A stretch of DNA of 64,000 bases from Candidatus Zhuqueibacterota bacterium (GTDB taxonomy: Bacteria > Zhuqueibacterota > Zhuqueibacteria > Oceanimicrobiales > Oceanimicrobiaceae): positions 186,001 through 250,000 of the forward strand of contig JAJDAF010000036.1 of the NCBI GenBank assembly GCA_029261995.1, read 5' to 3'. The notes below the pieces were generated by a model. It did no database searches. It was not told where the DNA came from and saw nothing but the letters and a program-made list of their open reading frames with translations. This document shows, one piece after another, positions 26,487 through 35,488 of the stretch (position 1 is its first letter; every line of letters starts with the position of its first letter). A program made the translations under genes and the position numbers.

Positions 26487-28643
26487 ATGATACTTCCGAA
26501 AACGAGATGGCTGTTCCTAACCATTATGATCTTCGCGGTTGCCCGGCCCGTGCTTGCGCAGGACATTCCGGTTCTATTTCCCGAGCCTCTGAGTCCGCGC
26601 ATTGCGAACTACAACATCGATGTCAAGCTCGATGTGGGAAAAAAGACGCTGGACGGCCAGGAGGTGCTCATCTGGCACAACAAGAGCCAGGACGCGATTA
26701 CTGAGTTGCAGTTCCATCTTTATCTCAACGGCTTCCGCAATTCCGAATCGACCTTCATGCAGGAATCCGGCGGTCGCAGCCGCAGAAACAAGCTCGACGA
26801 AAAGGGCTGGGGCCATATTGAGGTAACAAGCATGAAGCTGACTTTTGGCGGTAAGCTGACCGGCGCGCCGCGGTACCTGGCGCCACCGGATGCCCCAAAA
26901 GTGCTTGACAACGCCTTTGATCTGACCGGCGACATGCAGTTCATTCAGCCGGACAACGACAACGCGGAAGACAAATCGGTATTTAGCGTGCCGCTGCCAA
27001 GGCCATTGCAGCCAGGAGAATTTGTGGCTGTCAACATGGACTTCAACGCGAAACTGCCGGAACCGCCGATGGCGCGCACCGGGGCAAAAGAAGACTACTT
27101 TTTTGTGGGGCAATGGTTTCCGAAAGTCGGCGTTTACACGGAAAATGGCTGGAATACCCACCAGTTCCACGCAAATTCTGAGTTCTTCGCCGACTATGGC
27201 GTCTACAACGTCCGGATGACGGTGCCGGAAAACTATGTGCTCGGCGCTACGGGCGTCGAAGTTGAAGTAGCCGAAAACGATGACGGTACGGCGACTCACT
27301 TCTACCATGCGGAAGATGTGCATGACTTTGCCTGGACCACCAGTCCGGAATTCATCGAGGTCACCGGCAAATCGCAGGATGTCGATATCCGGGTGCTGAT
27401 GCAGCCAGACCACGCCGATCAGGGCGAGCGTCATCTGGCCGCAACGCAGTTTGCGGTGCAGGTTTTCCAGGATTGGTATGGTGACTATCCGTTTCCGAAT
27501 CTGACCGTTGTCGATCCACGGCGGGGCGCCGGCGGTTCCGGCGGAATGGAGTATCCGACGCTGGTTACTGCCGGCACAAAATACGGTTTGCCGGCTGGCA
27601 TCCAGGCTGTCGAACACGTGATTATTCACGAGTTTGGTCACAACTACTGGTACCATCTTCTCGCCTCCAACGAGTTCGAGGAAAGTTGGATGGACGAGGG
27701 AATCAATACGTACACGGATATTCAGACCAACCGCGCCCGCAAAACAACCGGCGGCGACCTCATTGATTTTCTTGGCGTGCAGGTGGATGCCGATCAGCTT
27801 TTCCGGACCAACGTCATGTTCGGCGCTGGCCGGGATCCCATCATGCGCCGGGCGTGGGAATACTATTCAGGCGGCAGCTACGGCGTCAATTCCTACGCCA
27901 AACCGGGCATTGTCCTGCAAACCTTGCACAACCTCCTGGGCGACGAGGTGATGAGCAAGATCATGCGGACCTACGTCGAACGCTGGCGATTCAAACATCC
28001 CAAAAGCCAGGATTTTTTTGATGTCGTCAACGAGGTCTCCGGTCAGGATATGGACTGGTTCATCGAGCAGGCCTGGTACACCAATGCAACGCTTGACTAC
28101 TCCGTCACCCGGGTCACGACCCGCGAAGTCAAGAAGCCGAAGGGCTTTGATTACACGCTGCCCGTCTCCGAATCAGACAGCATGATGACCCGGGACGAGG
28201 ACGAGCAAACCAACATCGAAGTCGCCGCCGCAAGCGCGGTCCCGACGGTTGACGAAGCCGCGGAACCAGATTCCGACGATGAGCCGCAGGAAACCAAACT
28301 CTATTTCAGCGAAGTGCGCATCAGGCGGCTTGGACAATTTCAATTTCCGGTAGAAATTGAAGCCGTGTTTGACGACGGCGAGGTCATCCGAGAGCATTGG
28401 GACGGCCAGGAGCTGTGGCAGAAGTATCGCTACACCAGACCGGCCAAACTGGTCTCCGCCACCGTGGACCCGGAGGGCCAGGTTTTGCTGGACGTCAACT
28501 TCACCAACAACAGCGCTACCGTAGCGCAACAAAAACTCGGGATTAACAAAGTCTCTGAACGTTGGATGTTCTGGATGCAACTTTTCCTGGAGCAGCCGGA
28601 TATTCTGCACCTGCTGCAAATGCCCAGAGAGCTTATCAAATAG
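26487..28643 (+). CDS. M1-family zinc metallopeptidase, secreted (second of a tandem pair)
   Basis: A 718-residue protein starting at ATG 26487 (MILPKTRWLFLTIMIF...), where AAGAGG lies nine bases upstream; the frame is open further upstream but overlaps the first gene. Signal peptide ends PVLAQ. HEFGH starts at residue 381, followed by SWMDEGINTYTD, and GGMEYPTL is present. Strong similarity to the preceding protein over the whole length, so a tandem duplication; the main differences are in an insert after the zinc site and in the acidic linker near residue 580. Confidence 0.92.
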   Translation: MILPKTRWLFLTIMIFAVARPVLAQDIPVLFPEPLSPRIANYNIDVKLDVGKKTLDGQEVLIWHNKSQDAITELQFHLYLNGFRNSESTFMQESGGRSRRNKLDEKGWGHIEVTSMKLTFGGKLTGAPRYLAPPDAPKVLDNAFDLTGDMQFIQPDNDNAEDKSVFSVPLPRPLQPGEFVAVNMDFNAKLPEPPMARTGAKEDYFFVGQWFPKVGVYTENGWNTHQFHANSEFFADYGVYNVRMTVPENYVLGATGVEVEVAENDDGTATHFYHAEDVHDFAWTTSPEFIEVTGKSQDVDIRVLMQPDHADQGERHLAATQFAVQVFQDWYGDYPFPNLTVVDPRRGAGGSGGMEYPTLVTAGTKYGLPAGIQAVEHVIIHEFGHNYWYHLLASNEFEESWMDEGINTYTDIQTNRARKTTGGDLIDFLGVQVDADQLFRTNVMFGAGRDPIMRRAWEYYSGGSYGVNSYAKPGIVLQTLHNLLGDEVMSKIMRTYVERWRFKHPKSQDFFDVVNEVSGQDMDWFIEQAWYTNATLDYSVTRVTTREVKKPKGFDYTLPVSESDSMMTRDEDEQTNIEVAAASAVPTVDEAAEPDSDDEPQETKLYFSEVRIRRLGQFQFPVEIEAVFDDGEVIREHWDGQELWQKYRYTRPAKLVSATVDPEGQVLLDVNFTNNSATVAQQKLGINKVSERWMFWMQLFLEQPDILHLLQMPRELIK

Positions 28644-28657
28644 AAAGGACAGTAGAA

Positions 28658-29575
28658 ATGATCTTGTCATCCATAAAAACCGGACTGGCGCAAGTTTGGA
28701 AGAGCAAACGCATGGTCCTGATTTTCTTTCTCGCGAACCTGTCATTTGCCCTGGTTCTGATGCTGCCATTTCGGGCGGCGGTCAGCAACTTTGCCGGCGA
28801 AACTCTGATGGGCACAAAACTGGCGGGCCATCTGCCGATTGACTTCATTTTCGAACTCATGAAGAACAACAAGAGCCTGTTCTCCATTTACGGCACGCTG
28901 TTCATGCTGGTGCCGGCGAGCTACTGGCTGCTGTCACTTTTTCTGTCGGGCGGAGCATTCGCTACTTTTGCCCGCGGCGACGGCTATTCCAGCCCTGCTT
29001 TCTGGGCCGGCGCTGCAACCTACTTCGGCCGGTTTAATCGGCTGTTCTTGTGGAGCCTGCCGGTCTTTGCCGTGCTCTTGTGCCTGCAATTCCTCGAAAC
29101 AGGATTTCAGCGCTTGATTTTCGGCAGCGACCCCTACGAATATGTCAAGTACTGGGGCGGCTGGGTCAAATACGGACTGAGAGTCATCAGTTTTGTTCTC
29201 TGCGCCATGGTGTACGACTACGCCCGCATTCACGTCGTCACCACGGGTGAGACGCGCATGCGGGTGTCTTTGTGGCACGGCATTCGAACCGTCTTCGGCA
29301 ACCTGGGTCGCACCTTTGCTCTGGCGTTCGGATTGTTTCTGTGCGGCGCGCTCGTCCTTGCAATTTACAATCCCATCGCCGACAGCCTGGCAGCGCCAAA
29401 CGCATTTGTCGTGCTGACGCTTTTCGTGCTGCAGCAGGCCTACATGCTTTTCCGCATGCTTCTGCGCTTGACGCTATATTCGAGTCAGTTGTTTTTGAGC
29501 AACAAGCTCGCCGGAGCGCCAGCACCACTGGAGATTTCCACCGACCCGCAAGGGCTAGAGGGCGCGGCGGCCTAG
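28658..29575 (+). CDS. Polytopic inner-membrane protein of unknown function
   Basis: A 305-residue product from ATG 28658, with AAAGGA upstream; 14 bases after the M1 peptidase stop. About six hydrophobic segments (MVLIFFLANLSFALVLMLPF, GTLFMLVPASYWLLSLFLSGG, LFLWSLPVFAVLLCL, GLRVISFVLCAMVYDYARI, TFALAFGLFLCGALVLAIY, VLTLFVLQQAYMLFRMLL). The layout resembles DUF975/DUF4013-like membrane proteins. It probably belongs with the membrane operon that follows, although 243 bases intervene. Confidence 0.75.
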   Translation: MILSSIKTGLAQVWKSKRMVLIFFLANLSFALVLMLPFRAAVSNFAGETLMGTKLAGHLPIDFIFELMKNNKSLFSIYGTLFMLVPASYWLLSLFLSGGAFATFARGDGYSSPAFWAGAATYFGRFNRLFLWSLPVFAVLLCLQFLETGFQRLIFGSDPYEYVKYWGGWVKYGLRVISFVLCAMVYDYARIHVVTTGETRMRVSLWHGIRTVFGNLGRTFALAFGLFLCGALVLAIYNPIADSLAAPNAFVVLTLFVLQQAYMLFRMLLRLTLYSSQLFLSNKLAGAPAPLEISTDPQGLEGAAA

Positions 29576-29818
29576 ACCTGACACATCACGAACTGCATCC
29601 GGGGAACATGGATTAGCCACCGTCCGGCGAGCGTTTTTTCCCAAAGCACGCCGGATGGTCGGCCATGTCAGGATTTCTAATCGCACCCGGGGCTTGTCTC
29701 CCTCTGATAATTTAGTCCAAAAAGTTTGTGTTCTTTCGGCGAAAAAGGTTACATTGCTTTTTGCCGAAACGCCAGTTGGCGCGGGTGCACCACCGCTACC
29801 GCAAATTCAAACTCTCAA

Positions 29819-30787
29819 ATGCGCGAAATCACTTTTCTAAAACAGAACTCAGGCAAATGGAAGCAGATCGAATCGCATGTTCGCGGCGACCAGCATCTGC
29901 ACCCTGATCTGCTGGCTGATTTCTTCGTGCAATTGACCGATGACCTATCCTACGCCAAAACATTCTACCCGAAAAGCAACACAGCCAAATACCTGAACAA
30001 TCTCACCGCCACGGTGCACCAGAAACTTTACCGCAACAAGCGAGAAGGTACCGGCCGGCTTCTGAGTTTCTTTCGCACCGAATACCCAGCGGTCGTGGGT
30101 CGCTACCACAAAGAGCTGTTGGCTTCGTTCCTTATCTTGACCATCGCCGCGCTTATCGGCTGGATTTCAACGGTGTATGACGACACATTCGTCCGTCTCA
30201 TCCTGGGCGACACCTATGTCAACATGACACTTGAAAACATCAAGCAGAACGACCCCATGGCAGTCTACAAAAAGATGCACGAGGTGGACATGTTTCTGGG
30301 CATTACCTTCAACAACACCCGGGTCGCTTTCATGGCGTTTGCCTGGGGCGTGCTGCTGTCATTCGGCACAGCCTGGATTCTATTTCAGAACGGCATCATG
30401 CTGGGCGCGTTTCACGCATTCTTCTTTCAACAAGGCGTTCTGCCAGAAGCCCTGAGAACAGTCTGGATTCACGGCACCCTGGAGATCTCGGCGATCATCA
30501 TGGCCGGGGCGGCAGGTCTCGTTATGGGCAACAGCTTGCTATTTCCCGGCACGTTTGCGCGCAAAGATTCATTCCGGCGCGGCGCCAGCCATGGTTCGAA
30601 GATGATGTTCGGCATGATTCCGGTTTTTATCGTGGCCGGCTTTCTTGAGGGATTCATAACACGGCACACCGAAATGCCGGACTGGTTGAGTCTGGCAATT
30701 ATTTCGGCCTCCGCGCTTTTTGTAGTAGCTTACTGGGTTGTGATTCCGCGCAAAAGACTCGGTCAGGAAGCCACCGGGCACTCATAG
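29819..30787 (+). CDS. Stage II sporulation protein M-like (SpoIIM/DUF95) membrane protein
   Basis: A 322-residue product from ATG 29819 (MREITFLKQNSGKWKQIE). Cytosolic N-terminal half with the typical LADFFVQLTDDLSYAKTFYP and NNLTATVHQKLY segments. Five or so membrane helices follow with the SpoIIM signature FNNTRVAFMAFAWGVLLSFGTA and WIHGTLEISAIIMAGAAG. In Bacillus the homologue acts in forespore engulfment, but in Gram-negative operons with DUF4129 and DUF4350 its role is unknown. Confidence 0.88.
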   Translation: MREITFLKQNSGKWKQIESHVRGDQHLHPDLLADFFVQLTDDLSYAKTFYPKSNTAKYLNNLTATVHQKLYRNKREGTGRLLSFFRTEYPAVVGRYHKELLASFLILTIAALIGWISTVYDDTFVRLILGDTYVNMTLENIKQNDPMAVYKKMHEVDMFLGITFNNTRVAFMAFAWGVLLSFGTAWILFQNGIMLGAFHAFFFQQGVLPEALRTVWIHGTLEISAIIMAGAAGLVMGNSLLFPGTFARKDSFRRGASHGSKMMFGMIPVFIVAGFLEGFITRHTEMPDWLSLAIISASALFVVAYWVVIPRKRLGQEATGHS

Positions 30788-30826
30788 ATATTACCGTCAC
30801 AAAGAGCACCGGAAGGAGCAGTTTTC

Positions 30827-31720
30827 ATGGACAACTTTCAAGCAATCGAGTTTCGCCAGGCGCGGGAAATTCGTGAAATCATCAACACGACTTTTTCTTT
30901 CTTGCGCCAGAATTTTCTGAAGCTTGGCAAGTTCATTGTCTTCATCGCGGGACCCTTGATGGTCGTCACAGCATTGTTGTTTGCGCGCATCAACAGCGCA
31001 AGCCTCGGACTGCAGGCAAGCACGGAATCTCTGGCCGGCGCAGGTGAAGCCATGTTCTTCATGCTGGCGCTACTGCTGACCTTTCTGGCCACCAGCGTCA
31101 TTGTTTACGAGTACCTCGCTCTTTACGTGGAACAGGGCGACCTTGATTTCGAGGTCGGCGATGTTGTGCGGTCGGCGGCGGGCCACAGCGGCCAGTATCT
31201 TCTTGCCCTGCTGATCATTGGAGTTGCCATCCTGATAACCTATGCCGGCGCCATCCTGCTTGGCATGGCGCTACACCCCGTGTTTTTTATAGGCATCTTG
31301 TTTGTCGTCCACCTGCTGGTCTCGTTTTCTCTCGCCTTTGTGATTATCCCGGTGGAGGGCGCGAGTGGCGCGGAGGCCATCGCACGCTCGAGAGAACTGG
31401 TCACTGACCACTGGTGGCAGACATTTGGCCTGATGTTTTTGGCCAACCTGGTGCAATCCGTGCTCATGATGGTGCTTTATATGCCACTTTATGTTATCAT
31501 GATAATCGTCGGACTCAACAGCGGAGGCGAAGAGATGGCGCAGACCGACAGCATGCAATCCGCGGCTTCCATCATCTCTTTCGCCATCATGTTTGGCGCC
31601 TTTCTGTTGCAGAGCGTGCAGATGGTGGCCATCACGCTGCAATATTTCAATCTTGTGGAACGCAAGGAAGGCACGGGCCTGATGTCGGAAATCGATCAAA
31701 TCGGAGCAGATCAGGCTTGA
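30827..31720 (+). CDS. Polytopic membrane protein (glycerophosphodiesterase membrane-domain-like)
   Basis: A 297-residue protein with a soluble N-terminal segment (FRQAREIREIINTTFSFLRQNF) and about six membrane helices. The RQAREIxEIINxTFxFxRQNF type start is common in proteins of this operon in FCB bacteria. GGAAGGAG ribosome site a few bases before the ATG. Overlaps the next gene by 4 bases (TTGA). Confidence 0.8.
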   Translation: MDNFQAIEFRQAREIREIINTTFSFLRQNFLKLGKFIVFIAGPLMVVTALLFARINSASLGLQASTESLAGAGEAMFFMLALLLTFLATSVIVYEYLALYVEQGDLDFEVGDVVRSAAGHSGQYLLALLIIGVAILITYAGAILLGMALHPVFFIGILFVVHLLVSFSLAFVIIPVEGASGAEAIARSRELVTDHWWQTFGLMFLANLVQSVLMMVLYMPLYVIMIIVGLNSGGEEMAQTDSMQSAASIISFAIMFGAFLLQSVQMVAITLQYFNLVERKEGTGLMSEIDQIGADQA

Positions 31721-32541
31721 GTCAAAGCATCAGTCAACCGCGCTCCCTCCCTGCGCCTAAAGTAACGGGCTTTATACTGGCGGCGACTCTCCTTCTCTTC
31801 TCCTCTGGGTTCCTGTCCGAGGGACGCGCCCAGATTATACCAGAAGACAGTGCAAAAAAAACTGCGGAGGCCGCGGTAAGGCAAGATTCCAGCAAAGTCG
31901 TGCTCAGGCTTGCCGACGCCGCCGATTTCGCCCACTTCATCTCCGACCCTGATTTCGATTACGAGCGCGACCAAGGCCGGGCAAACACCATCTGGCAGAA
32001 GCTCTACGTCTGGCTGTTCGGCAGTCTGTTCAAGGCCCTGGCCGCGAGCCCCATGCGGCCCGTCTGGAGAATTCTGCCCTACCTGATCATGGGCGCTGCC
32101 TTGTATTTGCTGGTCTCACGCCTGCTGAAATCACAAGTGCAAGGCATCTTTTCACGAGCCGACGCCGGCGCCGCGCTTGAGTTCAACGAAACCCGCGAAG
32201 ATATCAACCGCGGCGATTTCAAGGAGCGCATCGAAATCGCCATTCGAGAAAAAAAGTACCGTCAGGCAATTCGCTTGCTCTACCTGAGCAGCCTGCGACA
32301 GCTCGCGCAGGCGGGCGCCATCCGCTGGCACCTGGACAAAACCAACCACGACTACCTGACCGAGCTTGCGGCTTCGCCAGCACGTCAGCCGTTCGCGGAG
32401 CTTACCCGGCTGTTCGAATACATCTGGTACGGTGAGTTCGCGCTGAACCAGGCAGCCTTCGATGCGGCCCATCACCGGTTCCGGCAATTCGAAAAACTGG
32501 TCGCGCAGGATGGGCACGACCTGGTTACGGGGCGAAAATGA
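31717..32541 (+). CDS. DUF4129 domain protein
   Basis: A 274-residue protein. The start is TTG 31717 overlapping the previous stop; the frame upstream belongs to a shadow of gene 30827. A hydrophobic segment near residue 15-30 and one near 120-140 (ILPYLIMGAALYLLVSRLL) flank a short periplasmic part. The C-terminal DUF4129 shows AIREKKYRQAIRLLYLSSLRQL, ...IRWHLDKTNHDYL and FEYIWYGEF. In other bacteria DUF4129 proteins are encoded with MoxR ATPases and DUF58 proteins; function unknown. Confidence 0.87.
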   Translation: MSQSISQPRSLPAPKVTGFILAATLLLFSSGFLSEGRAQIIPEDSAKKTAEAAVRQDSSKVVLRLADAADFAHFISDPDFDYERDQGRANTIWQKLYVWLFGSLFKALAASPMRPVWRILPYLIMGAALYLLVSRLLKSQVQGIFSRADAGAALEFNETREDINRGDFKERIEIAIREKKYRQAIRLLYLSSLRQLAQAGAIRWHLDKTNHDYLTELAASPARQPFAELTRLFEYIWYGEFALNQAAFDAAHHRFRQFEKLVAQDGHDLVTGRK

Positions 32542-33713
32542 ACCTGCAAAAGTCAGACATGAAATATGTCATCCTTTTGTCGATGACCCTGATCGCTTCG
32601 CTGGCTTGGTTTGTGCTCACGCCGACGCCCCTGGATTGGACAGCAAGTTTCTCGAAAGCAGACAAAAAGCCCTACGGCGGCGCGGTCTTGCATGCCATCC
32701 ACCCTCTGCTATTTCCTGGCCAGCCATCCGAAGCCTCAATGCTCCCCATATACAACACGGTCGGGGATTCGGCTGTGCGGGCGACCAACTACATCATTAT
32801 CAACTCGAGCTTCGAACCCGATGAACCGGACACGGACGCGCTGTTCGAATTCGTGGCGGCAGGCAATACCGCCTTCATCGCCGCACACCAATTTGGCGCC
32901 GCATTCGCGGACAGCATCAAGCTCGGCACGGGCGCGGAGTGGCTGCACAATGATTCAGTCAGCGTCAATTTCACGAATCCGGCGCTGCGTCAGAACCAGG
33001 ATTTCTGGTTTCAGAAGGGGGCTGCAGGTTTTTACTTCAATCAGGTCGATAGCAGCACAGCCGTGGCGCTCGGAGAAAACAGTCGAAGCCATCTCAATTA
33101 TGTGCGGCTGCCGTTCGGGCAGGGCGCGTTTTTCCTGAGCACGCTGCCGCTCGCCTTTACCAACTACAATCTCCTGCAGCAGGATACACGTGACTACGCC
33201 TGCAAAGCTTTGTCCTACCTGCCTGTACAGGCGACCATCTGGGACGAGTACTACAAACCTGGCCGCCGCCTGGTCAGCACGCCATTGCGCTTCATTCTGA
33301 GCCGGACACCGTTGAAATGGGCCTGGTTCGTGGCGCTTGGCACGCTGCTGCTGTTTGTTGTGTTTGAAGGAAAACGCCGCCAGCGGATTGTGCCAATCGT
33401 CAAGCCGCCGGCCAACACGACCATCGATTTCGTTAGGACGGTCGGCCGGCTTTATTACCAGAACGGCGACCACAAGGACCTGGCCGACAAGAAGGTCGCC
33501 TATTTTCTGGAGAGCGTGCGCAGTCGCTTCCACGTCAAGACAAATGAGTTTTCGGATGTTCTTTATGAGACACTGGCAGAGAAATCAGGCATGCCCCAAG
33601 AGCAGGTGAAGCTGCTGTTCACGGAAATCGCCTACGTTGGCCGGCGCAAAGAACTGACGCGCAATGAGCTGATGCATTTGCATCAATCGATGGAGAAGTT
33701 TGGAGCAGGTTGA
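32538..33713 (+). CDS. DUF4350 domain protein
   Basis: A 391-residue protein; ATG 32538 overlaps the DUF4129 stop by 4 bases. An N-terminal membrane anchor (YVILLSMTLIASLAWFVL), a Rossmann-like periplasmic domain (NYIIINSSFEPDEPDTDALFEFVAAGNTAFIAA), a second helix (WAWFVALGTLLLFVVF), and a cytosolic helical tail. The tail ends in the family pattern GRRKELTRNELMHLHQSMEKF. Usually the next genes in such operons are MoxR and DUF58; here they are absent. Confidence 0.85.
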   Translation: MNLQKSDMKYVILLSMTLIASLAWFVLTPTPLDWTASFSKADKKPYGGAVLHAIHPLLFPGQPSEASMLPIYNTVGDSAVRATNYIIINSSFEPDEPDTDALFEFVAAGNTAFIAAHQFGAAFADSIKLGTGAEWLHNDSVSVNFTNPALRQNQDFWFQKGAAGFYFNQVDSSTAVALGENSRSHLNYVRLPFGQGAFFLSTLPLAFTNYNLLQQDTRDYACKALSYLPVQATIWDEYYKPGRRLVSTPLRFILSRTPLKWAWFVALGTLLLFVVFEGKRRQRIVPIVKPPANTTIDFVRTVGRLYYQNGDHKDLADKKVAYFLESVRSRFHVKTNEFSDVLYETLAEKSGMPQEQVKLLFTEIAYVGRRKELTRNELMHLHQSMEKFGAG

Positions 33714-33888
33714 GCAAAGTATCGGGCTAGCAAAAACTGCTTTGAGCAAATCGAGATAGTTTTGCTTTTGATTTTCCTTCACAGGCTCTACAAACAGGGT
33801 GTCCCCCAAAGGGCGTGCTGCGTTTCCTCTTGTGTTTTGGGCGTAGGATCGCTATGGTTCAGGGTGACCAATAAAGGGACGAATTGAA

Positions 33889-33910
33889 GTTAATACATCC
33901 AGGTATTAAC
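33889..33910. promoter_or_regulatory. Perfect palindrome abutting the TPR gene start
   Basis: GTTAATAC, a 6-base spacer, and GTATTAAC end one base before the GTG start at 33912. It could be an operator or an mRNA hairpin blocking translation; no Shine-Dalgarno is visible between it and the start. Confidence 0.5.
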
Positions 33911-33911
33911 C

Positions 33912-35303
33912 GTGCACTGTTTCGGACGAACCAGTCTTAAGAATCGCTGTAAGAATCCCGCCAAATTTCTTGTGTGCAAGACGCACCGCCTTCAGGCCTT
34001 CATCCTTCTCTTAGTAACAATGCCGGCTATTTACGGCTCTTATCGTACCATATACAAAGACATTAGATCCTACACCGGCGCAACGTTATCACAAACCTCA
34101 ACCATTGAACCATTCCCCAAGGACGACCAATCCTTCAAAATCTTAATCTTGCCCTTTGACCCGCTCGCTGACTGCTCGACTCAAGAGAACGATATGGGCA
34201 AGACCATTTACAGAAGATTGGTGGAGCTAAAGGAGCAAGACTCTCTCAATATCTCTGTTAGGTACGACACAAACCGATTTTGTCCTGTTGGGTTTGAAGA
34301 GGGCAAAAGCCTCGGCAAAGAGCTGAATGCTGATTTAGTCCTCTGGGGCGAGATGTATGAAAGCTGCAGAACCGATAGTTTAGAAGCATGCCTTAGATAT
34401 GTTTTGCTCAAGGGTGAGAACATCCCTATCGAGCCACGGGGCAAAACCGGCATTCGAAGTGTGCCCAGTATGACAGACATCAGCCAGGGATTTTTGCAGA
34501 GAGATATTGACTATGTCGTTTATTGGACGTTGGGGTCAGAGGCGTACGCACAAGGCAGATACCGGACGGCCGTCGCACGTTTTGAGAGAGTTTTCAACTT
34601 GAGCCCAGATGACCCACAGATTCTTAATTGGTGTGGACTTTCTTTGCATGCGGCGGGCAACTACACCGCTGCCGAACCGCTCTATCGTCGGGCCATGAAA
34701 ATCAGAGAAACACTCTTGGGTAACGATCATCCTGATGTCGCCAAAACTCTCAACAATCTGGCAGCATTGCTCTTTTACCAGGGAAACCACAACGCCGCCG
34801 AACCGCTCTATCGTCGGGCCCTAAAAATCGATGAAGTGGCGTACGGCAAAAACCATGCAACTGTAGCGTGCGGCCTCAGCAACCTGGCGCAGTTGCTCCA
34901 GGACCAAGGCAACTACACCGGCGCCGAACCGCTCTATCGTCGGGCCCTAAAAATCGATGAAGTGGCGTATGGCAAAAACCATCCAACTGTAGCGACTGCC
35001 CTCAACAACCTAGCGGAATTACTCTGGGTTCAGGGCAACTACACCCGCGCCGAACCACTCTATCGCCGGGCCCTGAAGATCGGGGAAGCGCAACTAGGCA
35101 AAGACCACCCTGATGTCGCCACCTTTCTCAACAACCTGGCGCTTTTGCTTGATGACCGGGGAAAATACACCGACGCCGAACCGCTCTATCGTCGGGCCCT
35201 GAAAATCAGAGAAGCGAAGCTGGGCAAAGACCATCCCCATACCAAGTTGACCCGGAAAAATCTTGCCCTTTTGTTAAATGAGATGGCGTCGAAGCAGGAT
35301 TAA
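33912..35303 (+). CDS. Membrane-anchored tetratricopeptide protein (kinesin-light-chain-type repeats)
   Basis: Up to 463 residues. Start uncertain: GTG 33912 gives a basic N-tail followed by one hydrophobic segment (LQAFILLLVTMPAIYG). A middle domain (FKILILPFDPLADCSTQENDMG, ...ADLVLWGEMYESC) resembles the nucleotide-free Rossmann-like modules found in TPR signalling proteins. The last ~210 residues are five 42-residue TPR units (AEPLYRRALKI, GKDHPDVA, LNNLA). TPRs bind partner proteins; no enzymatic motif is visible. Upstream of a pentapeptide-TIR gene, which has its own promoter, so a functional link is only suggested. Confidence 0.83.
   Translation: MHCFGRTSLKNRCKNPAKFLVCKTHRLQAFILLLVTMPAIYGSYRTIYKDIRSYTGATLSQTSTIEPFPKDDQSFKILILPFDPLADCSTQENDMGKTIYRRLVELKEQDSLNISVRYDTNRFCPVGFEEGKSLGKELNADLVLWGEMYESCRTDSLEACLRYVLLKGENIPIEPRGKTGIRSVPSMTDISQGFLQRDIDYVVYWTLGSEAYAQGRYRTAVARFERVFNLSPDDPQILNWCGLSLHAAGNYTAAEPLYRRAMKIRETLLGNDHPDVAKTLNNLAALLFYQGNHNAAEPLYRRALKIDEVAYGKNHATVACGLSNLAQLLQDQGNYTGAEPLYRRALKIDEVAYGKNHPTVATALNNLAELLWVQGNYTRAEPLYRRALKIGEAQLGKDHPDVATFLNNLALLLDDRGKYTDAEPLYRRALKIREAKLGKDHPHTKLTRKNLALLLNEMASKQD
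34659..35288 (+). repeat. Five tandem 126-bp repeats encoding TPR units
   Basis: Units begin at 34659, 34785, 34911, 35037 and 35163, in register with codons. Long stretches such as CGAACCGCTCTATCGTCGGGC are nearly identical between units 1, 2, 3 and 5, showing recent copying or gene conversion. Confidence 0.85.
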
Positions 35304-35383
35304 CCTCCACATTTTTCAGCCCTGGCAATCCCCCCCAAATCGACACGAAGTGAGCCGCTCGAGACCCCTGTTTTGCAAATGCC

Positions 35384-35412
35384 TTGATTATCTTCAGTAA
35401 TTACAGTATGTT
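35384..35412 (+). promoter_or_regulatory. Candidate promoter of the pentapeptide-TIR gene
   Basis: TTGATT (35384-35389), 17-base spacer, TATGTT (35407-35412), about 75 bases before the ATG at 35489. Spacing is ideal and both boxes are close to consensus. Confidence 0.5.
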
Positions 35413-35488
35413 TTGGTTATGAGTGAACGGCTCAGAATAGATAAGAGTGGCCGTTCGTACCATTTAACCAACCTTCGGTAAACAGGTC

